NCBI GenBank assembly: GCA_030649955.1
Contig: JAUSFD010000024.1
Location: 108,211 to 172,210, forward strand
Reading direction: 5' to 3'
DNA from: Candidatus Peregrinibacteria bacterium
Lineage (GTDB): Bacteria > Patescibacteriota > Gracilibacteria > Peribacterales > Peribacteraceae
Length of the DNA stretch: 64,000 bases
Every line of letters begins with the position of its first letter. Position 1 is the stretch's first letter. Of this stretch, positions 36,854 to 47,436 are shown in pieces. A program made the position numbers and the translations under genes. Below the pieces are notes generated by a model. It did not search any database. It was given only the letters and a program-made list of their open reading frames with translations, and was not told the DNA's origin.

Positions 36854-37138
36854 ATGCAATCTCTCCAGCATTACGACTCTCAACTCTCTAAGAATGGGAA
36901 TGGCGAGCTTCCGCTCGACGGCGGTCTCACGCGTGGGCCGATCCTGCCATGGATTGACGAAGAGACTGCAGTCGAACTGCACCTGGAAAGTCTGCAGCAT
37001 CAGAGAGCAGTACTGGATGCTCATCGCCTTCTCGTCGGAGTGCTCAATCAGTTGGATCATCAGGCAGTGGAGGTGGAAGCGCAGTATCATCGGGAACGCT
37101 GTACAGAGTGGATGCGCAATGTCCACGAGCCGCTGTAA
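36854..37138 (+). CDS. Unknown 94-residue protein
   Basis: I do not recognise it. A polar Asn/Gly-rich start (HYDSQLSKNGNGELPLDGG) precedes a long helix (EETAVELHLESLQHQRAVLDAHRLLVGVLNQLDHQAVEVEAQYHRE). The promoter directly upstream fixes the start. Its end overlaps the RNHCP gene by 20 bases. Confidence 0.55.
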   Translation: MQSLQHYDSQLSKNGNGELPLDGGLTRGPILPWIDEETAVELHLESLQHQRAVLDAHRLLVGVLNQLDHQAVEVEAQYHRERCTEWMRNVHEPL

Positions 37139-37454
37139 GATCTGCCCTATGGTCTTCATCGCACGCGAAGAGCCCTTCATCTGCGAGCACTGTGGTGCTC
37201 ACGTCGATCCTCTTGTACGTGGGAGTTACCGTAACCACTGTCCGCGATGCCTTTATTCAAAGCATGTTGATGAACTTGGCCCAGGTGATCGAGCATCACC
37301 GTGCGGGGGTTTGATGGAACCTATCTCCCTCGATCAGCGCAGCAAGAAGGGCTGGATCATTGTGCACAGCTGCGCCCTTTGCCAGAAGACCTGCTCCAAC
37401 AAAGCGGCTCCTGATGACGATCTCTCCGTGTTGCTCGAGGAGGGAGGGAAATAG
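37119..37454 (+). CDS. RNHCP-domain zinc-binding protein
   Basis: The signature is plain: FICEHCG, GSYRNHCPRCLYSKHVD, GDRASPCGGLMEP, and CALCQKTCSN near the end. Together these give paired Cys/His ligands for one or two zinc ions. The family (PF12647) is widespread and of unknown role. The start at 37119 overlaps the previous gene; an ATG at 37149 just after the previous stop would drop ten residues with two cysteines. Confidence 0.88.
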   Translation: MSTSRCKICPMVFIAREEPFICEHCGAHVDPLVRGSYRNHCPRCLYSKHVDELGPGDRASPCGGLMEPISLDQRSKKGWIIVHSCALCQKTCSNKAAPDDDLSVLLEEGGK

Positions 37455-37508
37455 ATGTACTACTTTTTTGTCCATAAATTTCACCTTCCCTCTAGGCTCC
37501 CAATGATA

Positions 37509-37536
37509 TTGCTTCCTATTTTTTCTTCGTTAGGAT
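37509..37536 (+). promoter_or_regulatory. Promoter of the lipoprotein gene
   Basis: TTGCTT (37509-37514), a 16-base spacer, TAGGAT (37531-37536), eight bases to the ATG at 37545. The AGGA inside the -10 could also be read as a weak ribosome-binding site, but the spacing favours a promoter. Confidence 0.55.
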
Positions 37537-37544
37537 CGAAGGGT

Positions 37545-37937
37545 ATGGGCCGCACCCTTCCCCTCGTGCTCCTACTGCTCACGGCCTGCAGTTCATTGCA
37601 GGATGTATCGCTCTACGATGCACGAGGAAAACTCGTCGGTGGTTTCACTGTGGACGGCAGCGGAAGTTCGATCGTGCGCTCCGCCGATGGTGAACGTATT
37701 GCCACTGCGAGAGACGGGGTCGTCCGCTCCACAGCGGGCATAGAGTGGGGTCGCGTCGTCGAGAATGGGTACCTCGATATTCACGATGAGGAGGGAACGC
37801 TTGTTGGCAGTATTCGCGCACAGACGGATTGCTACAACGATGCAGTGGTACGCATGGGACGTGCGAGTAAAGCAGTCCTCGCTGAAGCGATCGGCGCTGC
37901 ATGCCTCACGCTGCTGCTGCGCCCCCAGACCCCCTGA
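37545..37937 (+). CDS. Predicted lipoprotein, unknown function
   Basis: MGRTLPLVLLLLTACSSLQDV is a lipoprotein signal peptide with a LLTA-C lipobox. About 110 residues follow with repeated short strands (LYDARGKLVGGFTVDG, IVRSADGERIATARDG, LDIHDEEGTLVGSI), which suggests a small beta-propeller-like or WG-like fold. It ends with a hydrophobic AIGAACLTLLL segment. It is convergent with the 38035-38496 gene across a perfect palindrome. Confidence 0.65.
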   Translation: MGRTLPLVLLLLTACSSLQDVSLYDARGKLVGGFTVDGSGSSIVRSADGERIATARDGVVRSTAGIEWGRVVENGYLDIHDEEGTLVGSIRAQTDCYNDAVVRMGRASKAVLAEAIGAACLTLLLRPQTP

Positions 37938-37990
37938 TACGGCTTCGCGAAGTAAACATAACGAATGTTGTTCCAAAGCTACCCGTATTG

Positions 37991-38014
37991 CGGCGTAGCG
38001 ATATCGCTACGCCG
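37991..38014. repeat. Perfect 24-base palindrome
   Basis: The two halves CGGCGTAGCGAT and ATCGCTACGCCG are exactly complementary with no loop. It lies between convergent genes. It could be a bidirectional terminator stem or a dimer-binding site. Confidence 0.85.
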
Positions 38015-38034
38015 ATATTGGAGAGATAATTCCA

Positions 38035-38496
38035 TCAACTGTTGCTGATGTTTTTGTCGCGGAGCCGAATGAGCTGACCGCTGTAGCGCTCGGTCATTTT
38101 CGTCTTAACAGCGATGTGTTCTTGGACATTGCCCTCCGCGACCACCGTCAGCCGATCCTCCCCTGTCGCTGCGCTCACCACACTTAATGTAAAGTTCCCC
38201 TTCGCAATGGACTCCTGCGCAGCTTTCGAGAGATGCGGAGGGAGTTCGAGCACGGCATCGACCCCCTGCTCCTGGATGTCTTCCTGAACGGTCTTTTGCA
38301 GACTCTCTGCGAAGGTTGGCTCTGTCTCCAGAGCGAACTTGAACTCAGCGAGGGCTTCGTTCGTCTTCATCTCTCGCTCGAGGTCCTCAGGGCCCTTCAC
38401 CTTCTCCCGCAGGCGCTCATACGCCTCGGGACTGCGCAGTCTCTTGCGAATCTTCTCGCGCTCGTGTGACGGCAGGTGATCGAGCCAGGAGGGCAT
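38035..38496 (-). CDS. Unknown charged protein
   Basis: The 153-residue protein is not recognised. It has a helical, highly charged N-terminal half (LPSHEREKIRKRLRSPEAYERLREKVKGPEDLEREM) and a C-terminal half with a beta pattern (NFTLSVVSAATGEDRLTVVAEGNVQEHIAVKTKM). It has no signal peptide. It lies 14 bases downstream of nrdJ in the same direction and may share its message; a weak TAGCAT box also precedes its ATG by six bases. Confidence 0.6.
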   Translation of the reverse strand: MPSWLDHLPSHEREKIRKRLRSPEAYERLREKVKGPEDLEREMKTNEALAEFKFALETEPTFAESLQKTVQEDIQEQGVDAVLELPPHLSKAAQESIAKGNFTLSVVSAATGEDRLTVVAEGNVQEHIAVKTKMTERYSGQLIRLRDKNISNS

Positions 38497-38510
38497 GGAT
38501 GCATGCTACC

Positions 38511-41500
38511 TCAGCTGCATCCGCTCGTCGCACCGCAGTCGAGGCAGACTTCGCAGGAACCGTTGCGCTTCATGCGCAGACTGCCACAGCCAGAGCAGAT
38601 GGAACCGGTGAATCCCTGGAGCTTCGCCTGTTGCTGCTTGCTCTCGGCTGTCTCGACGTCCTCCACCTGCTTCTGCACCTCCTGCTCCGTCTTCTCCTCG
38701 ACGTCGCTCAGGAAATTCGTTGGCGCAGGCATCCCCTCATCGAGCACAGCCAGACGCATGGCAAAGGCTTCTTTGCTCTTCGTTCCCTCGCGGTACGCTT
38801 TCTCGACAAGCTCCGCGTTGTGCACTTGCTTCGCCTTCTCCTTGCTCATGAACTTGAGGGCGAGCCAGCGGCCCAGATAGTCCATAATGCTCTTCACCAT
38901 CGGGATCTCCTTGTTCGTCGTCATGCCCATCGGCTCGAAGCGTGTATGCACTAGCTTTCCGCAGAGGACATCGAGTGGCACGCCGTACTGGAGGTTCATG
39001 GAGAGGCTCAACGCCAGCGTGTCCATAACGCCAGAGAGCGTAGAGCCCTCCTTGCTCATCTTGATGAAGATCTCACCAGGGGAACCGTCCTCGTACATGC
39101 CAACGTGGATGTAGCCCTCGTGCCCTGCAACCGCGAACTTGTGGGCGATCGCCATGCGCTCCTCCGCAAGCTTGCGGCGGCGCGGCACCTCCTTGATCAC
39201 GACTTTCTCCATCACGACGGTCTTCTCTACCTTCTGCTTCGCGTCGGACTTGTTGCTCAGCGCCTGACTCAGTTTGGAGCCATCGCGGTAGAGTGCATTC
39301 GCCTTCAGGGCGAGTTTCCAGCTCAGGAAGTACGCCTTCTTGATATCCTCCACGGTGGCTTCATGCGGGAGGTTGATCGTCTTCGAGATCGCGCCGGAGA
39401 TGAAGGGCTGCGCGGAAGCCATCATGCGGATGTGCCCCTCCGTGGAGATCGTGCGCTTGCCGATTTTGCCACACTTGTTCGCGCAGTCGAAGACGGGGAG
39501 GTGCTCGGCCTTCAGGTGCGGTGCCCCTTCCACGGTCATGTGGCCGCACATGACGGTATTCGCCTCGTCGATCTGCTCCTTCGTGAAGCCGAGTGCACGC
39601 AGCATGGAGAAGTGTGGCTCCGCGAGCTGCTCCTTCGTGATCCCCAGGCGCTTCGTCGCCTCCTCTCCCAGCGTCCACTGGTTGAAAGCGAAGCTGATCT
39701 CGAAGACCGTGGGGAGGGTCTTCTCGATGTTCGCGATGTCCTGATCAGAGAAGCCCTTCTCCCGCAGAGACTTGCGGTTGATGTGGGGGACACCCTCCAG
39801 GCTCAATGTGCCTGACACGTAGCGCATGATGTCCTGCACCTCCGCCTCGATGTAGCCGAGCTTCCGCAGCGCGGGGGCGACGGACTGGTTCGCGATCTTC
39901 ATGTAGCCACCGCCCGCGAGCTTCTTGAACTTCACAAGGGCGAAGTCCGGCTCGACACCCGTCGTGTCGCAGTCCATGAGGAGCCCGATCGTGCCCGTGG
40001 GGGCGATGACGGTGACCTGAGCATTGCGGTAGCCGTGTTCCTCCCCGAGTGTGAGAGCCTTATCCCAGCACTCCTTCGCAGAATCCAGGAGGTCCGGTGG
40101 GCACTCTCGCTGATCGATGCCCACGGGGATCACCCCCAGGCCTTCGTACTCGCGCGCGGGTGCATCGTAGGCTGCGCGGCGGTGGTTGCGGATCACGCGG
40201 AGCATGTGCTCCCTGTTGCGCTCGTAGCCCGAGAAGGCCCCCAGGTGGCGCGCCATCTCCGCAGAGGTGAGGTACGACTCGCCTGTGAGGATGGCGGTGA
40301 TCGCGCCGCAGATCGCGCGGCCGCGCGGGGAATCGTAGGGGATGCCCATACGCATGAGCATCGCGCCGACGTTCGCGTAGCCGAGGCCAAGCGTGCGGAA
40401 GCGGTAGCTCAGCTCCGCGATCTCCTTGCTCGGGAACTGCGCCATGAGGACAGAGATCTCCAGCACGATGGTCCACAGTCGTGCTGCGTGACGGTACCGC
40501 TCGATGGAGAACGTGCCGTGCTCCTCATCGTAGAACTTGAGGAGGTTCAAGGACGCCAAGTTGCAGGCCGTGTTATCCAGGAACATGTACTCGCTGCAGG
40601 GATTGCTCGCGTTGATGCGACCATCCTCTGGGCACGTGTGCCACTCGTTGATGGTCGTGTCGTACTGCAAACCAGGGTCCGCGCACGCCCAGGCTGCGTA
40701 GCCGATCTGGTCCCACAGGGAACGCGCCTTCAGGGTCTTGCTGGGACGGGGTTCGCGGTTCTCCTCCTTCGCCTTGCGCAGTTCCGTGCGCCAGTAGAGG
40801 TGCCAGTCGGCGTCAGATTCCACCGCCTCGAAGAGCTTCTGGGGGATGCGCACAGAGTTATTGGAATTCTGTCCGGAGACTGTGAGGTACGCTTCACCGT
40901 TGAAATCCGTGTCGTACCCCGCCTCGGCAAGAGCGGCAACCTTCTTCTCCTCGTTCACCTTCCAGTTGATGAACTCCTCGATATCCGGATGGTCGACGTT
41001 GAGGCACACCATCTTCGCCGCACGGCGGGTCGTGCCGCCAGACTTGATGGCTGCTGCTGCGCGGTCGCCAATCTTCAGGAAGCTCATGAGCCCGGAGCTC
41101 TTCCCGCCCCCGGAGAGAGGCTCTCCAGCCCCTCGCAGGTTGCTGAAGTTCGTTCCCGTCCCGGAACCGAACTTGAAGAGGCGCGCTTCGCGCACCCAGA
41201 GGTCCATGATGCCCCCTTCATTCACCATGTCGTCGGCGACAGACTGGATGAAGCACGCGTGCGGCTGCGGGTGCGTGTACGCGTCCTCGCTCAGCTTCAC
41301 CTCCCCCGTGGTCGGCTTGCAGTAGTAGTGCCCCTGTGCAGGACCGGTGATGCCGTACGCTGTGTGGAGGCCAGTATTGAACCACTGCGGGCTATTCGGG
41401 GCAGCCATCTGATGCACCAGCATGTAGCTCAGTTCATCCTCGAACGCCTGGGCGTCCTGCGCGGTCTCGAAGTACTTGTGCGCCTGCCCCCAGTGCCGCC

Positions 41501-41888
41501 AGCAACCCGCGAGTCTGCGCACCACCTGGCGGACGCTACGCTCCGGTCCCGTGATCACCTCTCCCTTTTCATCTTTGAGCAGATTGCCCTGGGAGTCGAC
41601 TTGCGGCACCCCCGCCTTGCGAAAGTACTTGCTCACAACGATGTCCGTCGCCACTTGGCTCCAGTCTGCAGGAATCTCTGCACCCTCCATCTCGAACACG
41701 ACAGACCCATCCGTGTTCGTGATGCGGCTCGTCCGCCTCTCGTACGTCACCTCATCCAGGGGATCATTCCCCGGCGTTGTGAACATGCGGCGGATGGAGA
41801 GACCGCGGCCATCCTGTGGAGATGCGAGGGCCTGCGAGCGGCGGGAACCGGAGGAGGAGGAGACCGTGGACGGAGATATGGGATTCAT
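38511..41888 (-). CDS. nrdJ: Adenosylcobalamin-dependent (class II) ribonucleotide reductase
   Basis: It makes all four deoxyribonucleotides using B12. The chain of about 1125 residues has the expected order: SPQWFNTG near 165, SGTGTNFSNLRG, GGGKSSGLMSFLKI, an NPCSE motif (ASNPCSEYMF) with the catalytic Cys, and GIPYDSPRGRAI. TIGLLMDCDTTGVEPDFALVKFKKLAGGG, GVPHINRKSLREKGF and the C-terminal zinc ribbon CSGCGSLRMKRNGSCEVCLDCG follow. It is the longest cobalamin-dependent form (TIGR02504). The start at 41888 (MNPISPS) is chosen as the first Met past the operator boxes. No corrin-making genes are here, so B12 must come from elsewhere. Confidence 0.97.
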   Translation of the reverse strand: MNPISPSTVSSSSGSRRSQALASPQDGRGLSIRRMFTTPGNDPLDEVTYERRTSRITNTDGSVVFEMEGAEIPADWSQVATDIVVSKYFRKAGVPQVDSQGNLLKDEKGEVITGPERSVRQVVRRLAGCWRHWGQAHKYFETAQDAQAFEDELSYMLVHQMAAPNSPQWFNTGLHTAYGITGPAQGHYYCKPTTGEVKLSEDAYTHPQPHACFIQSVADDMVNEGGIMDLWVREARLFKFGSGTGTNFSNLRGAGEPLSGGGKSSGLMSFLKIGDRAAAAIKSGGTTRRAAKMVCLNVDHPDIEEFINWKVNEEKKVAALAEAGYDTDFNGEAYLTVSGQNSNNSVRIPQKLFEAVESDADWHLYWRTELRKAKEENREPRPSKTLKARSLWDQIGYAAWACADPGLQYDTTINEWHTCPEDGRINASNPCSEYMFLDNTACNLASLNLLKFYDEEHGTFSIERYRHAARLWTIVLEISVLMAQFPSKEIAELSYRFRTLGLGYANVGAMLMRMGIPYDSPRGRAICGAITAILTGESYLTSAEMARHLGAFSGYERNREHMLRVIRNHRRAAYDAPAREYEGLGVIPVGIDQRECPPDLLDSAKECWDKALTLGEEHGYRNAQVTVIAPTGTIGLLMDCDTTGVEPDFALVKFKKLAGGGYMKIANQSVAPALRKLGYIEAEVQDIMRYVSGTLSLEGVPHINRKSLREKGFSDQDIANIEKTLPTVFEISFAFNQWTLGEEATKRLGITKEQLAEPHFSMLRALGFTKEQIDEANTVMCGHMTVEGAPHLKAEHLPVFDCANKCGKIGKRTISTEGHIRMMASAQPFISGAISKTINLPHEATVEDIKKAYFLSWKLALKANALYRDGSKLSQALSNKSDAKQKVEKTVVMEKVVIKEVPRRRKLAEERMAIAHKFAVAGHEGYIHVGMYEDGSPGEIFIKMSKEGSTLSGVMDTLALSLSMNLQYGVPLDVLCGKLVHTRFEPMGMTTNKEIPMVKSIMDYLGRWLALKFMSKEKAKQVHNAELVEKAYREGTKSKEAFAMRLAVLDEGMPAPTNFLSDVEEKTEQEVQKQVEDVETAESKQQQAKLQGFTGSICSGCGSLRMKRNGSCEVCLDCGATSGCS

Positions 41889-41904
41889 AGGATTTCGGTG
41901 CGGA

Positions 41905-41952
41905 ACACAACATATTGACCCAAATGGGCCACAATGACACAAGATATTGGAC
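41905..41952 (-). promoter_or_regulatory. Two tandem NrdR-like boxes upstream of nrdJ
   Basis: The boxes ACACAACATATTGACC (41905-41920) and ACACAAGATATTGGAC (41937-41952) share ACACAAnATATTG and resemble the NrdR consensus ACACwATATaTwGTGT. Their 32-base offset is three helical turns, the spacing typical of NrdR pairs. They lie 17 and 49 bases upstream of the ATG, where they would block the nrdJ promoter when dNTPs are plentiful. The nrdR gene itself is not in the window. Confidence 0.75.
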
Positions 41953-42137
41953 CGCAGTAGCCTGGTCAAGGTTCGTAAGCCTGGAGGAGCTCCAGAGAAT
42001 AATGCGGCTCACGCAGGAGGAAAACTGCAGAGCACGACATGCGGGAATGTGCGACTAAACCACAGAGTTTTTTCTCGGGCAAAGGAAAGTTACGAGCGAG
42101 GAAACCAAACGCTCGATGTCTGCTATCGTCTCCCCCG

Positions 42138-42812
42138 ATGCGCGTCATCGTCATCATCGCTGGCACCAATGACCCGAGCAACAGTGCGATGCTGGCTGCT
42201 GCTTTCACCGAAGGTATGCGCGAGGAGGGAGCCGAAGTCGATACCGTCCACCTGCGGGAGATTGAGCTCAAGCACTTCACCCTCGACTGCTACTCCGGAA
42301 CCTATCAGCACGAGCCAGAGTTCCGGAGAATCCAATCGCTCATCGAAGGCGCACACGGCATCGTCGTGGCGACACCCATCTGGAACTTCGGGGTGCCCGC
42401 GCACTTGAAGAACCTCCTCGATCGCATGGGGAGCTTCGCATTCGACACCACGAAATTGTGGGGAAAGCTCGCAGGAAAACCGTTCTACCTGATCTTCACC
42501 GGTGGAGCTCCGAAAACCGCATGGAAGGGACTCATGCGAATCACGACCAGGTTCGTTCCAGAGGCGCTCAAGTACTTCGGGGCTACCTACATCAACTGCC
42601 ACTACGAACCGAAGTGCGTCATAGCGAAGGGGAACTTCGGGCTGGTGGTCGACAAACGACCGGAGAGCCTCGCCTCCTTGAAGAGACAGGGCGCATCGTT
42701 TGCGAAGATTGTTTCGCACTACGCAGAGAATGGAACGCTGCCTCTGCGAAAGAGGCTCTTCAGGACGCTGTACAGCATCGGTCTGAGGATCGTGCAGGGA
42801 AAGAAGGCATAG
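42138..42812 (+). CDS. NADPH-dependent FMN reductase-like flavoprotein
   Basis: The 224-residue flavodoxin-fold protein has MRVIVIIAGTNDPSNSAMLAAAF (a nucleotide loop with SN), then VVATPIWNFGVPAHLKNLLDRM, the family's P-x-Y/W-N-x-G-x-P loop that holds FMN, then YLIFTGGAP. The C-terminal 60 residues are helical and basic. It probably reduces flavins, quinones or azo compounds. The ATG follows a TGCTATCGT extended -10 box by eight bases (leaderless). It converges on ribD. Confidence 0.88.
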   Translation: MRVIVIIAGTNDPSNSAMLAAAFTEGMREEGAEVDTVHLREIELKHFTLDCYSGTYQHEPEFRRIQSLIEGAHGIVVATPIWNFGVPAHLKNLLDRMGSFAFDTTKLWGKLAGKPFYLIFTGGAPKTAWKGLMRITTRFVPEALKYFGATYINCHYEPKCVIAKGNFGLVVDKRPESLASLKRQGASFAKIVSHYAENGTLPLRKRLFRTLYSIGLRIVQGKKA

Positions 42813-42822
42813 TCGAGTGCAC

Positions 42823-43809
42823 CTAGACTCCTCGGAGGAGTATCAGTTCATCGACCACTCTTGCGCGGAGGAAGGCATCCCACGTCCGCTTTCCTCCTTC
42901 AACCAGGATGGACGTCAATCCGTGGAAGGAGTTTTGGGGCTCAATGAGGAGATGGAAGAGGGTACTGAAGTCAAAAAGCCCGTTCTCTCTGATAGGACAG
43001 GCGATGACTTGGGCCTTATCGCGCAGTACAGGCGAGAGCGGAATCCCCTCTTTTATTACGATGATGGGTTTCCGCGGAGAATTTTGCAATATTTTTGCAG
43101 TTACAGTAATTCTCCCATTCGGATCCAGAACTACTATTAGCGGAGAAAACTGTTCTACTTCTGTATTCTCTTTTTGAGCAAATCTTGTGTTCAGTAATGG
43201 ATCATCAGCGAGAATTGTTCCCACTCCTACGAGGATCGCATCTCTACGACCTCTAAGGTAGGTATGAGACCATTCATCCTGATCTTCGGTTGTGATTTTC
43301 AGAGGGGAACCATCATTCTTTGATATCGATCCAGCCCTATTCATAGCCATTTTCACTGTAATGAAGGGTCGTCCCACCCTTCGAGTGGAGATGAAGCCTG
43401 CATTCAAGCGTTCGCACTCTGCTCGAGCCAATGATCCTCGAACTGCAATACCCTTCTGCTGGAGAAGGGCTATCCCCTTCCCTTCTACTCGAGAATCGGG
43501 ATCGGCCATTCCGTAGACGAGCTTCTTGATGCCTCGTTTGAGGAGGATATCTGTACAGGGCAGAGTCTTGCCATGGTGGCAGCAGGGCTCGAGATTCACA
43601 TAGAGGGTGTCGTCTGTGTGAACTTCCCCTGGGAATGCTTCCAGAAGAGCACGTTCTGCATGGGGTTTGCCAAAACCCGCATGGTACGCCTCGGCAATGA
43701 TGTTCCCTTCTCGAACGAGAACGGAGCCTACCATGGCACCATTCCCTACTTTCCCTCTCCCCCGCACTGCGAGCTCGAGGCACCGATGTATGAAGTGAAC
43801 GTCACTCAT
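42823..43809 (-). CDS. ribD: RibD: riboflavin deaminase/reductase, shortened at the C-terminus
   Basis: The deaminase domain has HAERALLEA and NLEPCCHHGKTLPC with the three zinc ligands. The reductase domain runs from about 145 (PFITVKMAMNRAG) with GRRDAILVGVGTILADDP and SILVEGGKRTWDAFL. Full-length RibD has about 360 residues; here the chain stops at VVDELILLRGV, about 40-55 residues early, losing the last strands of the reductase fold. The gene is AT-richer than its neighbours, suggesting transfer. No other rib genes are here. A TAGAGT box lies seven bases before the ATG. Confidence 0.88.
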   Translation of the reverse strand: MSDVHFIHRCLELAVRGRGKVGNGAMVGSVLVREGNIIAEAYHAGFGKPHAERALLEAFPGEVHTDDTLYVNLEPCCHHGKTLPCTDILLKRGIKKLVYGMADPDSRVEGKGIALLQQKGIAVRGSLARAECERLNAGFISTRRVGRPFITVKMAMNRAGSISKNDGSPLKITTEDQDEWSHTYLRGRRDAILVGVGTILADDPLLNTRFAQKENTEVEQFSPLIVVLDPNGRITVTAKILQNSPRKPIIVIKEGIPLSPVLRDKAQVIACPIRENGLFDFSTLFHLLIEPQNSFHGLTSILVEGGKRTWDAFLRARVVDELILLRGV

Positions 43810-43864
43810 TGAATGCACTCTACGAAAGAGCGTGCGCGGAAGGAAGGACTCTATCGCATGAAGC

Positions 43865-44296
43865 CTACTGAGGGGTATTCCCCCGCTTCGCTAGGTACTT
43901 CTGAAGCACGGAGGAGGCGATCTCCTGCTTCGCTTCTCGCTGCTGGGAGGCTTCCATTGGAGTGTCGAGAGGTTTCTTTGCAACACTGCGGTGGTGCCGA
44001 TGGACATTGAGGACCTTACGGTACCCCCCTTCTCCGTTCTCGATGAATCGAGCAACGCGCGTGACTGTTGTCGTGCTAGCACCAGTGAGCTCAGCGACCT
44101 TGCGGTAGCTGAGGCCTTTCGCGAGCAGGCGAGCAACCTCGAGGCGCTCGCTCAATGCTTTGAGCTCGCTGAGGGTCGCAATATCCCGAAGGAAGTTTGC
44201 GGTGTCTTCCGCAGTCGAGCACGAGGTGAACGCATTCACGAGCCCCCGGAACCAGGGCTCCTTCCGCCAACTATCCTCGGTGAAACGTCGCTTCAT
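43865..44296 (-). CDS. TrpR-like regulator (YerC/YecD family)
   Basis: The TrpR/DnaA-type helix-turn-helix reads LSELKALSERLEVARLLAKGLSYRKVAELTGASTTTVTRVARFI, as in YerC/YecD proteins. They resemble the tryptophan repressor but their ligand is unknown. An additional basic C-terminal tail of about 55 residues is unlike short members. The ATG at 44296 is fixed by a strong promoter. It lies downstream of the promoter at 44304-44333. Confidence 0.9.
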   Translation of the reverse strand: MKRRFTEDSWRKEPWFRGLVNAFTSCSTAEDTANFLRDIATLSELKALSERLEVARLLAKGLSYRKVAELTGASTTTVTRVARFIENGEGGYRKVLNVHRHHRSVAKKPLDTPMEASQQREAKQEIASSVLQKYLAKRGNTPQ

Positions 44297-44303
44297 AGAT
44301 TGC

Positions 44304-44333
44304 ATCCTACGTCGCTGCGCGCAGATGTGTCAA
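44304..44333 (-). promoter_or_regulatory. Promoter of the TrpR-like gene
   Basis: Perfect TTGACA (44328-44333 on the minus strand), an 18-base spacer, TAGGAT (44304-44309), and seven bases to the ATG. If TrpR-like proteins autoregulate, the operator could overlap this spacer, which includes the palindrome-like TGCGCGCA. Confidence 0.7.
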
Positions 44334-44460
44334 TGTAGTAACTCAGAACTACACGAAGGACACGTATCCCTGATCGTCGTCTTCTCTACAGGTTGCCCCT
44401 CAGAGATAACGACCGATGGTCAATTGCAGCACAGATTTTCCTGGAATACATTCCACTCCC

Positions 44461-44751
44461 ATGCCAAAGGACAACCATCAGCCGGCCACGAAGAAGGACG
44501 TACGCCTAATGCAAAAGGACATGCGAACAACGCAGAAGGACCTACGAAAGGAGATGAAGGAGATGGAGAAAAGAATAACGACGAACATGGATTGGAAACT
44601 CGATACGATGGAGACGCGACTCGTACAGCACTTCAATGTTGTCGCTGAAAAACTCGTGCATGATTTCAATGGAATATTCAAGGACCGACTGGAGCAACAC
44701 GAAGATCGCATCATCCGTCTCGAACAACATACGGGCTTGGCGCGCGTTTGA
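44461..44751 (+). CDS. Small coiled-coil protein
   Basis: The 96-residue protein from MPKDNHQPATKKDVRLMQKD is almost entirely helical and charged, with heptad-like spacing through KEMEKRITTNMDWKLDTMETRLVQHFNVVAEKLVHDFN, and ends LEQHEDRIIRLEQHTGL. Similar short Lys/Asp/Met-rich helical proteins are frequent in CPR genomes. The upstream in-frame ATG at 44416 is less likely. Function unknown. Confidence 0.65.
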   Translation: MPKDNHQPATKKDVRLMQKDMRTTQKDLRKEMKEMEKRITTNMDWKLDTMETRLVQHFNVVAEKLVHDFNGIFKDRLEQHEDRIIRLEQHTGLARV

Positions 44752-44768
44752 TGCATTCACCGCAAGGG

Positions 44769-46868
<2,100 letters not shown>

Positions 46869-47018
46869 GGTAATGAGGGCAAGGATTATGATTTGGGCTA
46901 GGAAAATTCAACACCCATCGCTGGATGCCAAAGCATCGCAAACGTGGCGAGACTATAGAGAGAAACGTCGAGTATGGCAATGGGTAATGACTCATGCTCT
47001 TCATAGACAATACTGCAC

Positions 47019-47432
47019 TCACGGCTGTATTCCTGAAGCCTTTTCCTCACTTTTCCGTTCTCCAATCTTCTTCTGAAATAGCTCTTCTGATTGACCACGC
47101 ATAATTTCGAGAACAGTGGAAGATAGGCCAGCTGACTCAGAAAGCTCTGCAACAAATCCACCGTAGTGATAGTTGTCGAAGAAATCCAGATATGCATCCA
47201 ATTCCTCTGGCGTGGAAAATTTTCGAACATCTTCAAAACGCAGACCACATTCTTCGACAACAGTTTCAATGGTCCTCAGGACTTCAAGTCGATCTTCTTC
47301 CTCCTTTGTCAGCTGTCCGACGTCTTCCTTGTCACCGAGCATGTCCTTCTCCGTTACAAACTGCTGAAATGTCTCAGGAACGAAATGGGAATACTCAGGA
47401 ATTTCAGCCATTACGACAACATTGTTAGCCAT
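47019..47432 (-). CDS. Unknown acidic protein inserted in the str cluster
   Basis: The 137-residue acidic protein is not recognised. It begins four bases after the rpsG stop codon (MANNVVVMAEIPEYSHF), so it is probably translated from the str mRNA. It is AT-richer than the ribosomal genes around it. Segments: ETFQQFVTEKDMLGDKEDVGQLTKEEEDRLEVLRTIE, a central loop, then LDAYLDFFDNYHYGGFVAELSESAGLSS. It separates rpsG from fusA, a place that is normally almost empty. An HTH or RHH fold is not visible. Confidence 0.65.
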   Translation of the reverse strand: MANNVVVMAEIPEYSHFVPETFQQFVTEKDMLGDKEDVGQLTKEEEDRLEVLRTIETVVEECGLRFEDVRKFSTPEELDAYLDFFDNYHYGGFVAELSESAGLSSTVLEIMRGQSEELFQKKIGERKSEEKASGIQP

Positions 47433-47436
47433 GATC

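Noticed and set aside
40035..41918. 627-codon frame opposite nrdJ
   Set aside because: Antisense shadow of a conserved gene.
41889..42137. Cobalamin riboswitch upstream of nrdJ
   Set aside because: The space before the ATG is short, has NrdR-like boxes, and shows no B12-box core.
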